Shown: positions 32,484 to 41,928 of the stretch, in pieces | How the letters are laid out: every line of letters starts with the position of its first letter | Numbering within the stretch: the first letter of the stretch is position 1 | NCBI GenBank assembly: GCA_016787785.1 | Contig: JAEUTO010000006.1 | Span: forward strand, 806,001-870,000 | Length of the DNA stretch: 64,000 nucleotides | Source: Bacteroidia bacterium | GTDB lineage: Bacteria; Bacteroidota; Bacteroidia; B-17B0; Aurantibacillaceae | Reading direction: 5' to 3' | Made by a program: the position numbers and the translations under genes | Notes under the pieces: generated by a model | What the model saw: only the letters and a program-made list of their open reading frames with translations | What the model was told of the DNA's origin: nothing | Database searches by the model: none

Positions 32484-35400
32484 TCATTCATCACTTTTTA
32501 AAATTGATACATGGCCTGTTAGATCGTGGCTTTTGTTGAATACGTCAACCACATTTATTTTCCAAACATATGTATCTTGTTTAATTGGCTCGTCACTTCC
32601 TTTTGTATGACCGTCCCATTTATTATTAATGTCATTTGCTTCAAATAACAGGTGTCCCCAACGATCATAGATCTGGATAGTGAATTTATTGATGTTATAA
32701 CCTTGTGCTGTAAATCCGTCATTTAAACCGTCACCGTTTGGTGTAAAGGTGTTTGGCACATATACCTGCCATGATGGTTTAACTTTAATTATTTTAGACG
32801 TAGTGTCTTTGCAACCATATTGGTTGGTTACTACCTGAAATACAACCGGTACGGTTTTTTCTACATTTTTAAAGGTGTAATTAAAATTCTCAACACCAAA
32901 ACTTGAACCATCGTTAATATAATAACTTGTAGCTACAGCGCCGGAAGCGTTAGTGCTAATATGGCCCGATGGATCTAATTCATCAACTTCTTCTGGTTCG
33001 ATTTTAAAATCAGCAATTGGAGAAGGGTGGATGATCACATAATTAGGTTCTGTTAAAGTGCTAATGCAGCCGCTATCGCTCACTAATTTTAAAGTAACTG
33101 CATAGTTACCGGTTGAATAGCAATGCGTAGGAGTTGTACCGTAATACGGTAAGCTGCCGTCGCCAAACTGCCATTGGTAAGTGCTAATATGCCCATTAGA
33201 TATAGTGGATGAATTGGTGAAAGTAACACATAAACCGGTGCAACCTGTTTTATTTGGCGCAGCAAAAGCGGGAACCGGCTTTGGATTTACATAAACTGAT
33301 TTTGATTGTACATTCGTACAGCCATGTACGGTTTGTACTTCTAATTTTACTAAATAAGTACCGCTTGCAGTATATGTGTATTGTGGACTGTGAATTAAAT
33401 TGTCTATTGTATTATCGCCGTTAAAATCCCATTGGTTGCTAATGATCGGACCATCGGCAGATGTAGAGAAATTATTAAAGATAGTTACATCGCCTAAACA
33501 CGTTGACTTAGTTGAGAAATTTGCAACAGGATTACCATGAACAACAACCTGATTAATTTTTGCGGAAGCGCATTGGTAATTACTAACTGCTTGTAGTTTG
33601 GTGTTAAAATTACCGTAGTTTGGATAAACAATAGATGGATTCACAGAAATAGTATCATCCCAAACACCATCATTTTGAAAATCCCAACGCCATTTGGTAA
33701 TGTTACCGCCACTTATAATAGTGGTATTATTAAACTGCGTGGTTTGGTTATGACAGGCATTATTAGAACTAAAGTTTACATTTGGTAAGTTATAAATGCT
33801 AACCAGGGCAGTGTATGTGGTTGTGCAGTTAAAATTTGAGGTAGCGGTTAATTGTACAACGTAGTTATTTGGTAAACTATAATTTATCTGCGGGTTAGTT
33901 AACGATGAAGTTTGCTGGTTACCAAAATTCCAAACGTAAGATGATATTGTATTACCCGCAGCAATAGTAGTTAAGTTGGTAAATGTTGAAACCGTACCAA
34001 AACATTTGTTATTAGCTGCGAACGAGGTAGTGGGAACAGCGTTAACAACAACTGTTTTTGTAAAAGTGTTAATACAGTTAAAATTGCTTATTGCCTGTAA
34101 ACTTACAACATATGAACCAACCCCCTGATAAATGCAATTTGGATTTGGTAAAGTTGAACCCGGATTAGCGGTATTGTTAAAGTTCCAGATGTAATTAGTG
34201 ATGTTGCCTGAACTAATTGTACTGCCATTTGTAAAAAAAGTAGGTGCGCCTAAACAAGCATCATTGTTTACAAAGGAAACAACTGGTAATGGATGAATAA
34301 CAACATTTGCCGTAAAGTTTGCAGTGCAGTTTTGATTGCTGGTAACTATTAACGAAACAGGGAAAGTGCCGCTGTTTGTGTAGTTAAAAGTAGGGTTCGC
34401 TAGTGTTGAACTATTATTGTTACCAAAATTCCATAAGTACGAACTAATTGTTCCGGTTGGAATGGTTGAAGAATTTGTAAAGTTAACTGCTGAATTCTGA
34501 CAAGTAGCAGGAGCAGTAAAATTAGCATTTGGAAACGGATAGATAGCAAGGTTTTGAGAAGCAGTATCACTGCAACCATAATTTGATATAGCTATAAGGC
34601 TTACCGAGTAATTTCCGGGACCCGGAAAAGTATGAACAGGATTTTGAGCCGATACCGTTGGAGTTGTTCCAAAGTTCCAAATGTAGTTAGTTATAAAACC
34701 ATTGCTGATGCTGGAGGTACTCGAGAATGAATATTGGGTAGCACAAGCGTTTGGCGATAAACTGTTGAATGAAACAACAGGTTTTGGGTGATTGGATAAA
34801 GTATAAGTAAAATCAGGACCAGTGCAACCGGTTACTAAAGTAGTTTGACAAGTGTAAACACCGGGAGCTGATACGTTAACGCAAGGGGTTGTGTTATTTA
34901 AGAGCCCCGGGCCATTCCATGTGTAAGTGCCAAAACCGTTTGGTGCACAAAAAGTAGTGCTGGTGCCTGCACAAATAGTATCTGCCGAACCTTTAACGAA
35001 AGATACACAGCTGCCATCAATGTAAGCGTAACCATAGTGTCCGCCAAGAGCACAGTCAAATGTACTAAAACGAATAGTAACATTTTGCCCAATGTAATTT
35101 GTAAGGTCTACAATTACGTTTGTCCATGGTTTATAAACTACACCGGCCAAATTTGGTGAGTTAAAAAAACCGGGAATGTTTCCGCCTGCCGATACATTAT
35201 AAAAGGTACATGGAATTTGTATACCTAAACTGTCTAACATTTCAATTTGGAATGCCGGTTGCTCTGCTTGTGTGTGACCGGGATCCTGAAATACTACAGC
35301 GTAACGGTAGGTAAAATTAGCGTTTGCGGCGCTAACCATAAATGTTTGTTCAATTCTGTCTGCTTGGCCACCGGTAACGTTATTACCAATACGTAAAGAA

Positions 35401-35849
35401 AAATTGCCACCCGTTGCAACAACTGGAAAACCACCTGCAGGATCAACGCCAGCGCCTGCCATGATTGTTTGTTGCCCGCCAGGATTTGGACAGCAACCCA
35501 ATGGGTTAAATAATGGATGAAAGCCACAAGTTGGGTTCCAGCCATTTATGTTACCACTTTCAAAATCGATGTTAACACAAGGACCTGCAAGGGTGTTGTA
35601 TGGATTTTGAGGAAGGTTGTTTTTTTGTTGTGTGTGTTCAACCGGAAGGGGTGTGTTGAACTTTTGATGAGAAGAGATGAATTCTTTTCTATCAGTTGCA
35701 TTAAGATTTAACTTATCTGCGTAGGTGTTCCAGAAAGAGTAATTAAACGTAGAAGTTGTTTCATGCGATGGTACAATTTTTGTTTGGCCGTATATTATTG
35801 TCTGAACAATAACGCCAAGCAGGGCGATAAGGTAGAGTTTTGTTTTCAT
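32484..35849 (-). CDS. PKD-repeat T9SS surface protein with type B C-terminal domain
   Basis: A 1121-residue secreted protein. A signal peptide (residues 1-22) is followed by a unique jelly-roll-like region (about 90-290; FESGNINGWNPTCG; VDLTNYIGQNVTIRFSTFD), then about seven PKD-type repeats of roughly 80 residues with the recurring words YIWNFG, PVVSF and AISN-x-C. The last 100 residues contain YVPNTFTPNGDGLNDGF, IQIYDRWGHLLF and NNKWDGHTKG, the gliding-motility-associated (CHU_C, type B) T9SS sorting domain. It is therefore exported by the type IX system and tethered or released at the surface. No enzyme motif is seen; an adhesin or matrix role is likely. It has its own terminator. Confidence 0.92.
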   Translation of the reverse strand: MKTKLYLIALLGVIVQTIIYGQTKIVPSHETTSTFNYSFWNTYADKLNLNATDRKEFISSHQKFNTPLPVEHTQQKNNLPQNPYNTLAGPCVNIDFESGNINGWNPTCGFHPLFNPLGCCPNPGGQQTIMAGAGVDPAGGFPVVATGGNFSLRIGNNVTGGQADRIEQTFMVSAANANFTYRYAVVFQDPGHTQAEQPAFQIEMLDSLGIQIPCTFYNVSAGGNIPGFFNSPNLAGVVYKPWTNVIVDLTNYIGQNVTIRFSTFDCALGGHYGYAYIDGSCVSFVKGSADTICAGTSTTFCAPNGFGTYTWNGPGLLNNTTPCVNVSAPGVYTCQTTLVTGCTGPDFTYTLSNHPKPVVSFNSLSPNACATQYSFSSTSSISNGFITNYIWNFGTTPTVSAQNPVHTFPGPGNYSVSLIAISNYGCSDTASQNLAIYPFPNANFTAPATCQNSAVNFTNSSTIPTGTISSYLWNFGNNNSSTLANPTFNYTNSGTFPVSLIVTSNQNCTANFTANVVIHPLPVVSFVNNDACLGAPTFFTNGSTISSGNITNYIWNFNNTANPGSTLPNPNCIYQGVGSYVVSLQAISNFNCINTFTKTVVVNAVPTTSFAANNKCFGTVSTFTNLTTIAAGNTISSYVWNFGNQQTSSLTNPQINYSLPNNYVVQLTATSNFNCTTTYTALVSIYNLPNVNFSSNNACHNQTTQFNNTTIISGGNITKWRWDFQNDGVWDDTISVNPSIVYPNYGNFNTKLQAVSNYQCASAKINQVVVHGNPVANFSTKSTCLGDVTIFNNFSTSADGPIISNQWDFNGDNTIDNLIHSPQYTYTASGTYLVKLEVQTVHGCTNVQSKSVYVNPKPVPAFAAPNKTGCTGLCVTFTNSSTISNGHISTYQWQFGDGSLPYYGTTPTHCYSTGNYAVTLKLVSDSGCISTLTEPNYVIIHPSPIADFKIEPEEVDELDPSGHISTNASGAVATSYYINDGSSFGVENFNYTFKNVEKTVPVVFQVVTNQYGCKDTTSKIIKVKPSWQVYVPNTFTPNGDGLNDGFTAQGYNINKFTIQIYDRWGHLLFEANDINNKWDGHTKGSDEPIKQDTYVWKINVVDVFNKSHDLTGHVSILKSDE

Positions 35850-36113
35850 GACAATGAGATTTTAGTTGGGTTAGTGTTTTGATTGTTGTTTTCATGCTTT
35901 TGTTTTAAGTTTAATTTTTAGTTTTTTTAGAATTGGTTAATAAATATCCATCCAAACACTTTGGTATTATTGGGTTTGAATGAATGAGGACTTACAATTA
36001 TATTCTACGGAAAGAAATTAGAAAGGTTGTGTTTGGTTACAAACAAATTTCTGTTAATTGCCGTTAATTAAGTTAAAACCCAGTGTTTATGGGTGTTACA
36101 GGAGACGATATTT

Positions 36114-36605
36114 TTATTTTCCTAAATTTTTAGATGAAAATAACAACGGTAATAGATTTGATACGGATGGACTGATAAAAACTTCGCCACTTTCGCCGCT
36201 CATGATAACCCGTATTGGCGAATCAAATTTTATTTCAAATTCTGCCATTGCCTGTCGGCACGCCCCACAGGGTGGCACAGGAACATTAATAGGCATTTTT
36301 TCTGTTTTTGCTGAAACGGCAACTGCGATAATTTTTTTTGACGGATATTGTGATGAAGCATAAAAAAAAGCTACGCGTTCGGCACACAAGCCCGATGGAT
36401 ACGCAGCATTCTCCTGGTTATTTCCTGTTACTATGGTCCCATCTTCTAACAGAACCGCTGCGCCAACATTAAAGTTAGAGTAGGGAGCGTAAGCATTGGC
36501 TAATACTTCTTTTGCTTTCGCTAAAAGATCCTTGTCTGTTTTACTTAAATTTTCAGATGACTCGTAAACGTCATAAATATAATTTCCTGTAATTTGTTTC
36601 GACAT
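36114..36605 (-). CDS. cdd: Cytidine deaminase
   Basis: A 163-residue tetrameric-type deaminase. The zinc site is visible as CAERVA (Cys74, Glu76) and PCGACRQ (Cys113, Cys116), with APYSNFNVGAAV upstream. It converts cytidine and deoxycytidine to uridine nucleosides in pyrimidine salvage. The FAD oxidoreductase gene starts its coding downstream on the same strand in the opposite order, ending 25 bases before cdd begins; the two probably share a transcript. Confidence 0.95.
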   Translation of the reverse strand: MSKQITGNYIYDVYESSENLSKTDKDLLAKAKEVLANAYAPYSNFNVGAAVLLEDGTIVTGNNQENAAYPSGLCAERVAFFYASSQYPSKKIIAVAVSAKTEKMPINVPVPPCGACRQAMAEFEIKFDSPIRVIMSGESGEVFISPSVSNLLPLLFSSKNLGK

Positions 36606-36629
36606 GTTAATTGTATTTAAAGTAAAACT

Positions 36630-37757
36630 TTAACTAATTTCTTTTGCTGCTTGTTCTCCTACCAAACTTCCAATTGCAATACCCATACCACCCATTCTTA
36701 CAGCCGCTAAAACATTTGGTTGCACTAATTTTATAATAGGTTTTTTTTCGCTCCCAACACCCATAATGCCGCTCCATCTTTGGTCAATTTCAAACGCAGT
36801 TTCAGGCAATATCATTTCTTTAAGTAGTTTGTCTAAATGCTTCTGTATCTTGTTATTAAGTTCTAGTTCAGTGGTCGTTTCGCCTTTAAAATCAAGGTTC
36901 CTTCCACCTCCAAATAAGATCCTGTTATCTATATTTCTAAAATAATAATAACCTTCCTGGTAATGAAAGGTTCCTTTTATTTTTAGATTTTTTATAGGTT
37001 TTGTAATTAATACTTGAGCTCTTGCAGGTTGCACATCAGGCAAGTTTAATAGCTGTTTTGCAAAACCATTTGTTGCCACTACAACTTTTGATGCTTTAAA
37101 AACGCCAAGATCACTTAACAAGTCAACCGAATTTTTTAAACTTTTTATTTTATGTATAGTTGTAGTATTTAAGATAATTATTCCCAGTTTATGAGCCATG
37201 CCAATAAGATTGGTCATCATAAGACTTGTATCTATTTGCCCTTCGTAATGGTTTTTGATGATGCCGCTGATGTTTTTGAAATAAAGATTCTTTGGAGCAA
37301 CGATTGAATAACAATTTTTAAGACCAAGTGTTTTTTTTATTTTTTTATTCAATGTATCTATTTTTTCTGAGCATGAACCAAATTTTTTTTCTTTATCAAA
37401 GAGTTCAAAACCACCCAAATCTTTATAGCCCATATTTTTATCACCAAGTCGCGTTCTCAGCAATTCGAGGCCTTTCCAGCGCATTTCAACAGTTTTCCAA
37501 ACCGTTTCCTCGGGCATTTTAGTTAAGTCGTCTAATAGTTCACTTACGCTACCGAAACATGCAAAGCCTGCATTTTTTGTGCTTGCTCCTGCAGGTAAAA
37601 TACCTCGTTCTAATATTAAAACAGAGGCTTTTTTGTTTTTTTGTTTAAAGGAGATTGCCGTACTAAGCCCGACAATACCGCTTCCTACGACAATAAGATC
37701 GTATTTTTTAAAAAGGAATTTATTTTCCCAATAGCTGTGGTTAACAATTTTAGGCAT
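36630..37757 (-). CDS. FAD-dependent oxidoreductase (DAO family)
   Basis: A 375-residue flavoprotein with an N-terminal Rossmann FAD site YDLIVVGSGIVGLSTAISF and ILERGILPAGASTKNAGFACFGS, the latter typical of the D-amino-acid/glycine oxidase (DAO) superfamily. A central strand KVVVATNGFAKQLL and the C-terminal RMGGMGIAIGSLVGEQAA complete the fold. The substrate amine or amino acid cannot be predicted. It lies 25 bases upstream of cdd. Confidence 0.85.
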   Translation of the reverse strand: MPKIVNHSYWENKFLFKKYDLIVVGSGIVGLSTAISFKQKNKKASVLILERGILPAGASTKNAGFACFGSVSELLDDLTKMPEETVWKTVEMRWKGLELLRTRLGDKNMGYKDLGGFELFDKEKKFGSCSEKIDTLNKKIKKTLGLKNCYSIVAPKNLYFKNISGIIKNHYEGQIDTSLMMTNLIGMAHKLGIIILNTTTIHKIKSLKNSVDLLSDLGVFKASKVVVATNGFAKQLLNLPDVQPARAQVLITKPIKNLKIKGTFHYQEGYYYFRNIDNRILFGGGRNLDFKGETTTELELNNKIQKHLDKLLKEMILPETAFEIDQRWSGIMGVGSEKKPIIKLVQPNVLAAVRMGGMGIAIGSLVGEQAAKEIS

Positions 37758-37836
37758 TTACAACAAAATAATTAAGAGTTAATTTACAATTTTTTTGTAA
37801 ATTTAGTTTCTGAATTGTGTTACTACAAACTAAGGT

Positions 37837-40800
37837 ATGACTTTAAAGCGTATAGTTTATATATTTTTATTGACTACTTTTTCTGTGTCCTTTTTTTGCC
37901 AGACCCCCGTCCCAATTCGCTTTGAAGGCAATATTTCCGATGAAAGCATGAATATTGGAGGCGCTACGATCCTTATTACTCAAGGCGGTAAAACGGTTGG
38001 TAGTGCCATGACAGATGGTGGCGGGAATTATTCATTCCTCCTTCCATTAGGTGGCGACTACCTGGTAACCGTGTCAAAAGATGGTTATGTTTCTAAAAAA
38101 TTCTCGGTAAATACGTTGGGCGTGCCGCCGGAAAAGGCAACCACAAAATTTGCTGATATAGAGGCCAGTTTATCGCTTTTTAAACGTTATGAAGGAGTAG
38201 ATTACTCACTCTTAAATCAGCCTCTAAATAAATACAATTACAACCCCAATAAAGATAATTTTGAATATGACAAAGCTTACCTGGAGCAGATGCTTGCAGG
38301 GATGCAGAGCATTAAAGAGGCCGAGAAGGCTGCAAAAAATAAGGAAAAAGAGAAGGAAGCTAACTATGTGGCTTTAGTAAAATCGGGCGATAAAGCCTTT
38401 GGAAAAAAAGAATGGCAAGCCGCGATAGGTAATTACCAGGCAGCCCTCGGTGTTAAGCCAACCGAAGCCTATCCAAAAGAACAAATCGCTAATATCAATA
38501 AATTAATTGCCGATGCCGAAGCGCAAGCTAAAGCGGATGCCGCAGCAAAAGCAAAGGCAGAAGCTGAAGCAGCCGCAAAGGCAAAAGCCGAAGCAGATGC
38601 AAAAGCGAAAGCAGAGGCTGACGCAAAAGCAAAAGCAGCCGCTGAGGCCGCTGCTAAAGCCGCTGCTGAAAAAGCCGCCGCAGAAGCAGCAGCAAAAGCC
38701 AAAGCAGAGGCAGAAGCAGCCGCAGCAGCTAAGGCTAAAGCAGAAGCAGATGCCGCCGCCGCCAAAGCAGAAAAAGAATTAGCAGAAAAGTTAGCGAAAG
38801 AAAAAGCAGCAGCCGAGGCAGCCCTTAAAGCAGCGGCAGAAAAAGAAGCATCAGACAAATTAGCAAAAGAAAAGGCAGCAGCAGAGGCCGCCGCCAAAGC
38901 TGCGGCAGATAAGGCAGCAGCCGAAAAAGCAGCCGCCGAAAAGGCCGCAGCAGAAGCTGCCGCAAAGGCAAAAGCCGAAAAAGAATTAGCAGAAAAAATT
39001 GCTAAAGATAAAGCTGATGCAGAAGCTAAAGCCAAAGCAGAAGCGGAAGCAAAGGCAAAAGCAGAAAAAGAGTTAGCGGATAAAGTTGCAGCCGACAAAG
39101 CTGCCGCAGAGGCGAAAGCGAAAGCTGAAGCAGAGGCGAAAGCAAAAGCCGAGAAAGAACTTGCCGAGAAAGCAGCAAAAGACAAAGCCGCTGCAGAAGA
39201 AGCAGCGAAAAAAGCCGCTGAGGCCGCTGCCGCAAAAGCAAAAGCAGAAGCTGATGCTGCCGCGAAAGCTGCGGCAGAAAAGGCGGCCGCAGAAAAGGCG
39301 GCAGCCGATAAATTAGCCGCAGAAAAAGCCGCAACAGAGGCAAAAGCAAAGGCGGAAGCTGAAGCGATTGCTAAAGCAAAAGCAGACGCAGAAGCAGCTG
39401 CCAAAGCCAAAGCAGAAAAAGACAAGGCTGATGCCGAAGCCAAGACCAAAGCAGAAATGGAAGCTGCCGCGAAAAAAGCTGCGGATGAGTTAGCAGCAGC
39501 TAAGGCTAAAGCCGATAAGGAACTTGCTGAAAAAGCTGCAAAAGACAAAGCTGATGCTGAGGCAAAAGCCAAAGCAGAAAAAGATCTTGCAGATAAAGTA
39601 GCAAAAGATAAAGCTGCAGCCGAAGCAAAAGCAAAAGCAGAGGCCGAGGCAAAAGCCAAGGCGGAAAAAGAATTAGCAGATAAAATTGCAAAAGATAAAG
39701 CCGATGCTGAAGCTAAGGCTAAAGCAGAAGCAGAAGCTGCAGCGAAGAAAGCAGCAGATGAGTTAGCAGCAGCAAAAGCAAAAGGGGATAAAGAACTTGC
39801 AGATAAGTTAGCAAAGGAAAAAGCGGAAGCTGATGCAAAAGCCAAAGCCGAAAAAGAACTTGCCGATAAATTAGCCGCAGAAAAAGCTGCTGCAGATGCT
39901 AAAGCTAAAGCAGAAGCCGACGCAGCAGCGAAAAAAGCTGCAGATGAATTAGCTGCCGCAAAAGCAAAAGGAGATAAAGAATTAGCTGATAAGTTAGCAA
40001 AAGAAAAAGCTGAAGCAGATGCCAAAGCAAAAGCTGAAAAAGAGCTTGCAGATAAATTGGCAAAGGAAAAAGCCATTGCTGATGCAAAAGCTAAAGCGGA
40101 AGCCGATGCAGCAAAAGCAAAAGGGGATAAAGAATTAGCCGATAAGTTAGCAAAAGAAAAAGCAGAAGCAGATGCCAAAGCAAAAGCTGAAAAAGAACTT
40201 GCGGATAAATTGGCAAAGGAAAAAGCCATTGCTGATGCAAAAGCCAAAGCAGAAGCTGATGCCGCCAAAGCGAAAGGTGATAAGGAATTAGCAGAAAAAT
40301 TAGCAAAAGAAAAGGCTGCCGCGGATGCCGCCGCCGCAGCAAAAGCCAAAGCAGATAAAGAATTGGCAGATAAATTAGCAAAGGAAAAAGCTATTGCCGA
40401 TGCAGCAGCCAAAGCTAAAGCGGACAAAGAAGCAGCAGATAAATTAGCAAAAGATAAGGCCAACGCCAGTCATACTGTTGCCATTGTGCCAACTGATTCA
40501 AAATACAAAGACGCTATAAAAAGTGCGGACGGGTTTTTTACCACAAAAGATTTTGTCAATGCTAAAAAATATTACGAAGAAGCTCTTACACATAAAGGCG
40601 GCGACGTCTATGCAAAAGTAAGGTTGGTTGAATGTGAAAAATTAATTAATTCAGATCAAAATCAAGGGGCAGACAGGTTAAAAAAATTATTGGCCAAATA
40701 CCAACCGGGTGTTACCGAAGAAACGATCACAGGTTCCGGTGTAGTTATTATTCAACGTGTGGTTGTAAAAGAACAAATGGCATGGGTATATCAAAAGAAG

Positions 40801-40884
40801 ATCTTTAGTTGGGGTGGGGTTTCTTATTTCAGGGATAGCAACCCAATTACCGAAAGTACTTTTGAATTAGAAACAAAACCTTAA
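37837..40884 (+). CDS. Exported Ala/Lys/Glu-rich stalk protein (TolA-like), 1015 aa
   Basis: A signal peptide (residues 1-22) is followed by a CarboxypepD_reg-like domain (about 25-100; FEGNISDESMNIGGATILI; GGGNYSFLLPLGGDYLVTV). A short TPR-like helical region comes next (about 175-222, KSGDKAFGKKEWQAAIGNYQ). From about residue 225 to 877 the protein is almost only Ala, Lys, Glu and Asp in heptad-like repeats, as in the helical domain II of TolA, with 51-residue internal repeats near its end. The C-terminal 130 residues are a second TPR-like domain (FTTKDFVNAKKYYEEALTH) and a short beta-end. It probably forms a very long single helix in the periplasm or at the surface. Confidence 0.85.
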   Translation: MTLKRIVYIFLLTTFSVSFFCQTPVPIRFEGNISDESMNIGGATILITQGGKTVGSAMTDGGGNYSFLLPLGGDYLVTVSKDGYVSKKFSVNTLGVPPEKATTKFADIEASLSLFKRYEGVDYSLLNQPLNKYNYNPNKDNFEYDKAYLEQMLAGMQSIKEAEKAAKNKEKEKEANYVALVKSGDKAFGKKEWQAAIGNYQAALGVKPTEAYPKEQIANINKLIADAEAQAKADAAAKAKAEAEAAAKAKAEADAKAKAEADAKAKAAAEAAAKAAAEKAAAEAAAKAKAEAEAAAAAKAKAEADAAAAKAEKELAEKLAKEKAAAEAALKAAAEKEASDKLAKEKAAAEAAAKAAADKAAAEKAAAEKAAAEAAAKAKAEKELAEKIAKDKADAEAKAKAEAEAKAKAEKELADKVAADKAAAEAKAKAEAEAKAKAEKELAEKAAKDKAAAEEAAKKAAEAAAAKAKAEADAAAKAAAEKAAAEKAAADKLAAEKAATEAKAKAEAEAIAKAKADAEAAAKAKAEKDKADAEAKTKAEMEAAAKKAADELAAAKAKADKELAEKAAKDKADAEAKAKAEKDLADKVAKDKAAAEAKAKAEAEAKAKAEKELADKIAKDKADAEAKAKAEAEAAAKKAADELAAAKAKGDKELADKLAKEKAEADAKAKAEKELADKLAAEKAAADAKAKAEADAAAKKAADELAAAKAKGDKELADKLAKEKAEADAKAKAEKELADKLAKEKAIADAKAKAEADAAKAKGDKELADKLAKEKAEADAKAKAEKELADKLAKEKAIADAKAKAEADAAKAKGDKELAEKLAKEKAAADAAAAAKAKADKELADKLAKEKAIADAAAKAKADKEAADKLAKDKANASHTVAIVPTDSKYKDAIKSADGFFTTKDFVNAKKYYEEALTHKGGDVYAKVRLVECEKLINSDQNQGADRLKKLLAKYQPGVTEETITGSGVVIIQRVVVKEQMAWVYQKKIFSWGGVSYFRDSNPITESTFELETKP
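39778..40422 (+). repeat. Long tandem repeats inside the stalk gene (153-bp units)
   Basis: Copies begin at GCAAAAGGGGAT-type words at 39778, 39964, 40117 and 40270; the last two spacings are exactly 153 bases (51 codons) and the first is 186. The encoded unit reads AKGDKELADKLAKEK and then EADAKAKAEKELADKLAKEK. The equal spacing with near-identical DNA suggests recent expansion by recombination or slippage. Confidence 0.8.
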
Positions 40885-40891
40885 TTTTTTT

Positions 40892-41857
40892 ATGACAGTT
40901 CTACCAGCCTTTATGGCCGAAGATATCCATTGCTGCGCTTGTGGGAATAATGATAAAAATAAATTCCACGTTAAATATCAGAAAGAAAAATTTGCCGTTG
41001 TTACCTGCGATATTTGTTCGCTACATTTTATTCCTCCTTATTACCGTAAACAAATAGAATATACTCAGTACAAGAATGCCGATGTTACTGCTGCCGTGCG
41101 CGCGGGCAATAACTGGATAAAAGTGCAACGTCATAAACTGCGTTTTAAATTCATTCAAAAATTTATTAAGTCTGGTAAATTATTTGACCTTGGCGCCGGC
41201 TGGGGACACTTTATGCTGGCTGGAAAGGAACTAGGTTATGATGTGTATGGGGTAGAGATCTCGGAACAACCTTATTTGTATTGTGTAAACGACCTTAAAT
41301 TACCGGTAGATCATATTGATTTTTTTGAAATGGACGAGTCAAAAAAGTTTGATATTATAACCATGTGGGATGTTTTAGAACATATTGATAAAGCAGATGA
41401 ATTTCTTGCAAAATGTAATAAGCTTACAAAACCCGGTGGCTACCTGGTATTGCAAGTACCTCAAATCGACAGTTATTTTGCAAAACGCCATAAAGATAAC
41501 TGGAAGATGATGGGTTTGGATCATGTAAATTATTTTGGTAAAGAAACCATTACACGTATTTTAGCCAATAACGGTTACGAGGTTGTTAAGATAAAATCTT
41601 CATTCGAGATAAAATTATTTATCATGTATACCTTGTTGCCGTTTATAAAGAAATTTAAAAGCAAGAAAAAGCAAACCAGAGCACAAGCTAATTCAAGTAT
41701 TAACGCAGCAGAGCGCCAGCAATACTTTAATAAATTCACTACAAAACCCATGTGGCAGCTTAAGCTGTTCGTATTCATTCACAATATTATTTACAATACC
41801 TTATCGGCTTTAAATATTGGCGAAGAGATGATGGTGGCCGCCAGAAAAATAAAATAA
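40892..41857 (+). CDS. Class I SAM-dependent methyltransferase with Zn-ribbon-like N-terminus
   Basis: A 321-residue protein; the start could also be the ATG at 40913. The N-terminus has HCCACG and VTCDIC, two CxxC pairs about 28 residues apart that look like a zinc ribbon. The methyltransferase core has LFDLGAGWGHFMLAGKELG (SAM motif I), DIITMWDVLEHIDKADEFL (motif with catalytic-side Asp) and KPGGYLVLQVPQ. Proteins of this kind modify sugars or lipids in polysaccharide clusters, but no such cluster is nearby. It ends in a bidirectional terminator. Confidence 0.85.
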   Translation: MTVLPAFMAEDIHCCACGNNDKNKFHVKYQKEKFAVVTCDICSLHFIPPYYRKQIEYTQYKNADVTAAVRAGNNWIKVQRHKLRFKFIQKFIKSGKLFDLGAGWGHFMLAGKELGYDVYGVEISEQPYLYCVNDLKLPVDHIDFFEMDESKKFDIITMWDVLEHIDKADEFLAKCNKLTKPGGYLVLQVPQIDSYFAKRHKDNWKMMGLDHVNYFGKETITRILANNGYEVVKIKSSFEIKLFIMYTLLPFIKKFKSKKKQTRAQANSSINAAERQQYFNKFTTKPMWQLKLFVFIHNIIYNTLSALNIGEEMMVAARKIK

Positions 41858-41874
41858 ACACATTTTAATAAAAT

Positions 41875-41911
41875 AAAAAAGCCGTGTAAACATTGTCTAC
41901 ACGGCTTTTTT
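41875..41911. terminator. Bidirectional terminator between convergent genes
   Basis: GCCGTGTA (41881-41888) pairs with TACACGGC (41898-41905), with A-run before and T-run after. It serves the methyltransferase gene on the plus strand and the coiled-coil lipoprotein gene on the minus strand. Confidence 0.9.
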
Positions 41912-41928
41912 AGTTCTTTTAAAATAGC

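Noticed and set aside
38469-40463. A 664-codon open frame on the minus strand opposite the stalk gene, coding for Ala/Ser/Phe/Leu-rich sequence
   Set aside because: It is a mirror of the GCA/AAA/GAA-type codons of the sense gene, which give no stop codons in antisense. It has no signal, start context or motif.
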